From Rhizobium sp. Root274 (GTDB lineage: Bacteria; Pseudomonadota; Alphaproteobacteria; Rhizobiales; Rhizobiaceae): a stretch of DNA of 64,000 nt. Every line of letters begins with the position of its first letter. The stretch's first letter is position 1. A model generated the notes under the pieces. The model did not search any database. It had not been told where the DNA came from and saw only the letters and a list, made by a program, of their open reading frames with translations. Shown piece by piece: positions 62,738 through 64,000 of the stretch. The stretch spans positions 1,247,085-1,311,084 of the forward strand of contig NZ_LMJE01000007.1 of NCBI RefSeq assembly GCF_001429245.1. Direction: 5' to 3'. The position numbers and the translations under genes were made by a program.

Positions 62738-63075
62738 CGGGCCGCGCAGATTGATGCTTCACAGATAGTCGATCTTCGGCATAGCAGAGCCGGAACCCTC
62801 AACCGGACAGTGCCTCTGCTTTCTGTCGTCGTCTCACCAGACCAGCTTGCCCACCACATTTTGTGCTAGCGGCGTACATCGCGGTTGGCCGACTTGCCTG
62901 GGAGGATAAGGCAAAGCTTCCGCAGTGACCGCGTTGAACGGAATTGAACAAACGGCATCCACCTTGGGCGACCTAAACCCATAATTCTCAGAGTGTTGAT
63001 TTACACTTAGAGCTGACCCGCGTTTCCACCGACCGCTCGACCCCAAGCCTGTCAAATTCTATTCTCCGCCTAGAG
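62738..63075. other. Intergenic region left of the IS element, no supported gene
   Basis: About 340 bases. An open frame at 62834-63055 on the minus strand (73 codons) has no recognisable motif, no convincing ribosome-binding site and no known homologue that I can name; I do not call it. No terminator or operator is evident. Confidence 0.45.
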
Positions 63076-63102
63076 TGCTCCCCGTTTCACCGGACATGTC
63101 GG

Positions 63103-63929
63103 CTAGTTTGATTTAGCCCTGATGAACTGCCGAGGGGAAGCCATCTTGAGGGCTGAATGGGGATGGATTTCGTTGTAGTCCTCGATCCATCCGTCGATGA
63201 GCCGGAGCGCTGTTTCTGCGTCCGGTAGTGCGGTGATGCGGATATAGTCCCGCTTCAGGGTTTTGACGAAGGCTTCCGACATGCCGTTCGACTGCGGACT
63301 GGCCACCGGCGTGAAGAAGGCGTCAGATTGAGCGCCTGGGGAAACAGCCTCGTTTCCCTCGCGGTGTAAGCAGAGCCATTGTCTGAGAGATGTTCGATTG
63401 CGTGCGGGGCTCTCGTTGCTGCGAACCGCTTCTCGACCGCCTCCAGCATCATATCGCGCACGTCAGAGCCGGAGATGCCCGCGTTGGCGACCGCCGTCCA
63501 GGCGATGATGTCGCGGTCGAAGGCATCGATAATGAAGGCGAGACGAATGACCTCACCATTCCAGCAGGTGAACTCCAGACCATCCGAGCACCAGCGCAAG
63601 TTTGAGCGCATGACCATCACCTTGCCGTCGTGGAGGCGGCCCTTGCGAACGGCCGTGTGCTTCTCCAGCAGCATGGCGTGGTTGCCCATGATGCGATGAA
63701 CCTGTTTGGCGTTGACGACAGGCTTATCGGCGGCTCGCCTTTCGCGATTGAGGAGCGCGGCGATCCGCCGATAGCCATAGGTTGGCCTTTGATCCACCAG
63801 CCTGCGGATGATGGGCAGAAGCTCTGCATCCTCGGCCTTGTGATAGGAGCCGCGCGGCTTCGATCTGCCTTTCAGCCGCTCGACGAGGTTGGAACGGGAA
63901 ACGCCGAGCGTGTCTGCGACGGCCTTCAT
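63103..63929 (-). pseudogene. IS3-family transposase OrfB, frameshifted
   Basis: The upstream frame (63929 to 63255) has the HTH_21 region (KAVADTLGVSRSNLVERLKG, then RPTYGYRRIAALLNRERRA) and the rve core with catalytic Asp residues in WCSDGLEFTCWNGEVIRLAF and HLSDNGSAYTARETRLFPQA. After ALNLTP the frame turns into SSRRWPV, while the neighbouring frame reads FFTPVASPQSNGMSEAFVKT and continues to 63103, including the Glu and the normal IS3 C-terminus (HPHSALKMASPRQFIRAKSN). One base appears to be missing between 63318 and 63319. The window end cuts the upstream orfA. Confidence 0.85.
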
Positions 63930-63970
63930 CGGGAACCGTCCTTCGGCAACAAGATCGGCCGCGATATCCG

Positions 63971-63977
63971 TTTTTTT
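63971..63977 (-). other. A7 slippery site for programmed orfA-orfB frameshift
   Basis: Seven consecutive A on the minus strand immediately before the orfB region that reads KTDIAADLVAEGRFPMKAV. IS3 elements make OrfAB by -1 slippage at such runs, so this is the probable site; it is independent of the damaging frameshift further down. Confidence 0.6.
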
Positions 63978-64000
63978 GAGTCTGCTTTGGACAAGGCTTC

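Larger units (their letters stand above)
63076..64000 (-). mobile_element. IS3-family insertion sequence, partial in window
   Basis: Contains an IS3-type orfB with DDE integrase core and a short run of orfA at the window edge. The probable end is at 63076, where TGCTCCCCGTTTCACCGGAC begins with TG, as IS3 ends do, 27 bases beyond the orfB stop. The other end lies outside the window, so the inverted repeat and target duplication cannot be checked. A base is missing in orfB, so this copy is likely inactive unless another copy provides transposase. Confidence 0.7.

Noticed and set aside
62834..63055. Small minus-strand frame beside the IS element
   Set aside because: No motif, no ribosome-binding site and no recognisable family; more likely chance or a decayed fragment.
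1..64000. tRNA, rRNA, CRISPR array or prophage module
   Set aside because: No cloverleaf, rRNA core segments, spaced short repeats or phage structural genes were seen while reading the window.

Overview
The window reads as a high-GC alphaproteobacterium of the order Rhizobiales, most likely a Rhizobiaceae member (Rhizobium/Agrobacterium/Ensifer type). Grounds: the glxBCD-glnT gene order, the density of sugar and amino-acid ABC transporters, a GtsA-like glucose-type binding protein, an anhydrofructose-reductase-like enzyme, and a 1,093-residue Mfd-like protein that looks like a second copy. This assignment comes from recognised families, not from a database search. The gene content (catabolic islands, few housekeeping genes, an IS element at the right edge) fits a chromid or megaplasmid, but no replication genes are visible. 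I saw no rRNA, tRNA or CRISPR.

Layout. 1-6 kb: a cobalamin-binding regulator fragment, an XRE-cupin regulator, and glxB-glxC-glxD-glnT, which equals mgsABC-gmaS of the N-methylglutamate route for methylamine nitrogen. 6-12 kb: a minus-strand operon with a polar amino-acid ABC transporter, a Cys/Met-type PLP enzyme and a homocysteine S-methyltransferase, faced by an Lrp-type regulator; this could be an S-methylmethionine or methionine salvage unit. 12-16 kb: LysR regulator, ring-cleaving-dioxygenase-like VOC protein, MhqD-like esterase and an orphan Tat-exported binding protein. 16-18 kb: a J-domain protein and an SdiA-regulated-type propeller.

18-31.5 kb: three CUT2-type sugar ABC transporters (A, B, C) interleaved with a LacI regulator, a ROK regulator and two sugar dehydrogenase/epimerase-type enzymes. 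31.8-33 kb: a frameshifted two-partner-secretion adhesin. 33.3-35.6 kb: a cassette of two alpha/beta hydrolases facing an OhrR-type regulator.

35.8-52.6 kb: fifteen tightly packed minus-strand genes, most overlapping by 4 bases, that look like one long catabolic operon. It holds a GtsABCD-like importer, two GMC flavin dehydrogenases, an SDR, aldehyde dehydrogenase, enoyl-CoA hydratase, fused CoA-transferase, anhydrofructose-reductase-like enzyme, DUF993 protein, Dabb protein, LacI repressor and glycerate 2-kinase. Two adjacent LacI-type operators lie just upstream of its first gene.

53-60 kb: the Mfd-like protein and a two-domain KaiC homologue overlapping a hybrid histidine kinase. 60.5-62.7 kb: a second copy of the hydrolase/OhrR cassette in the same orientation, so the two copies form direct repeats around about 25 kb. 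63 kb to the end: an IS3-family element with a broken orfB.

The most notable points are the duplicated OhrR-hydrolase cassettes, the unassigned 17-kb operon with twin operators, and the ABC-linked methyl-sulfur operon.
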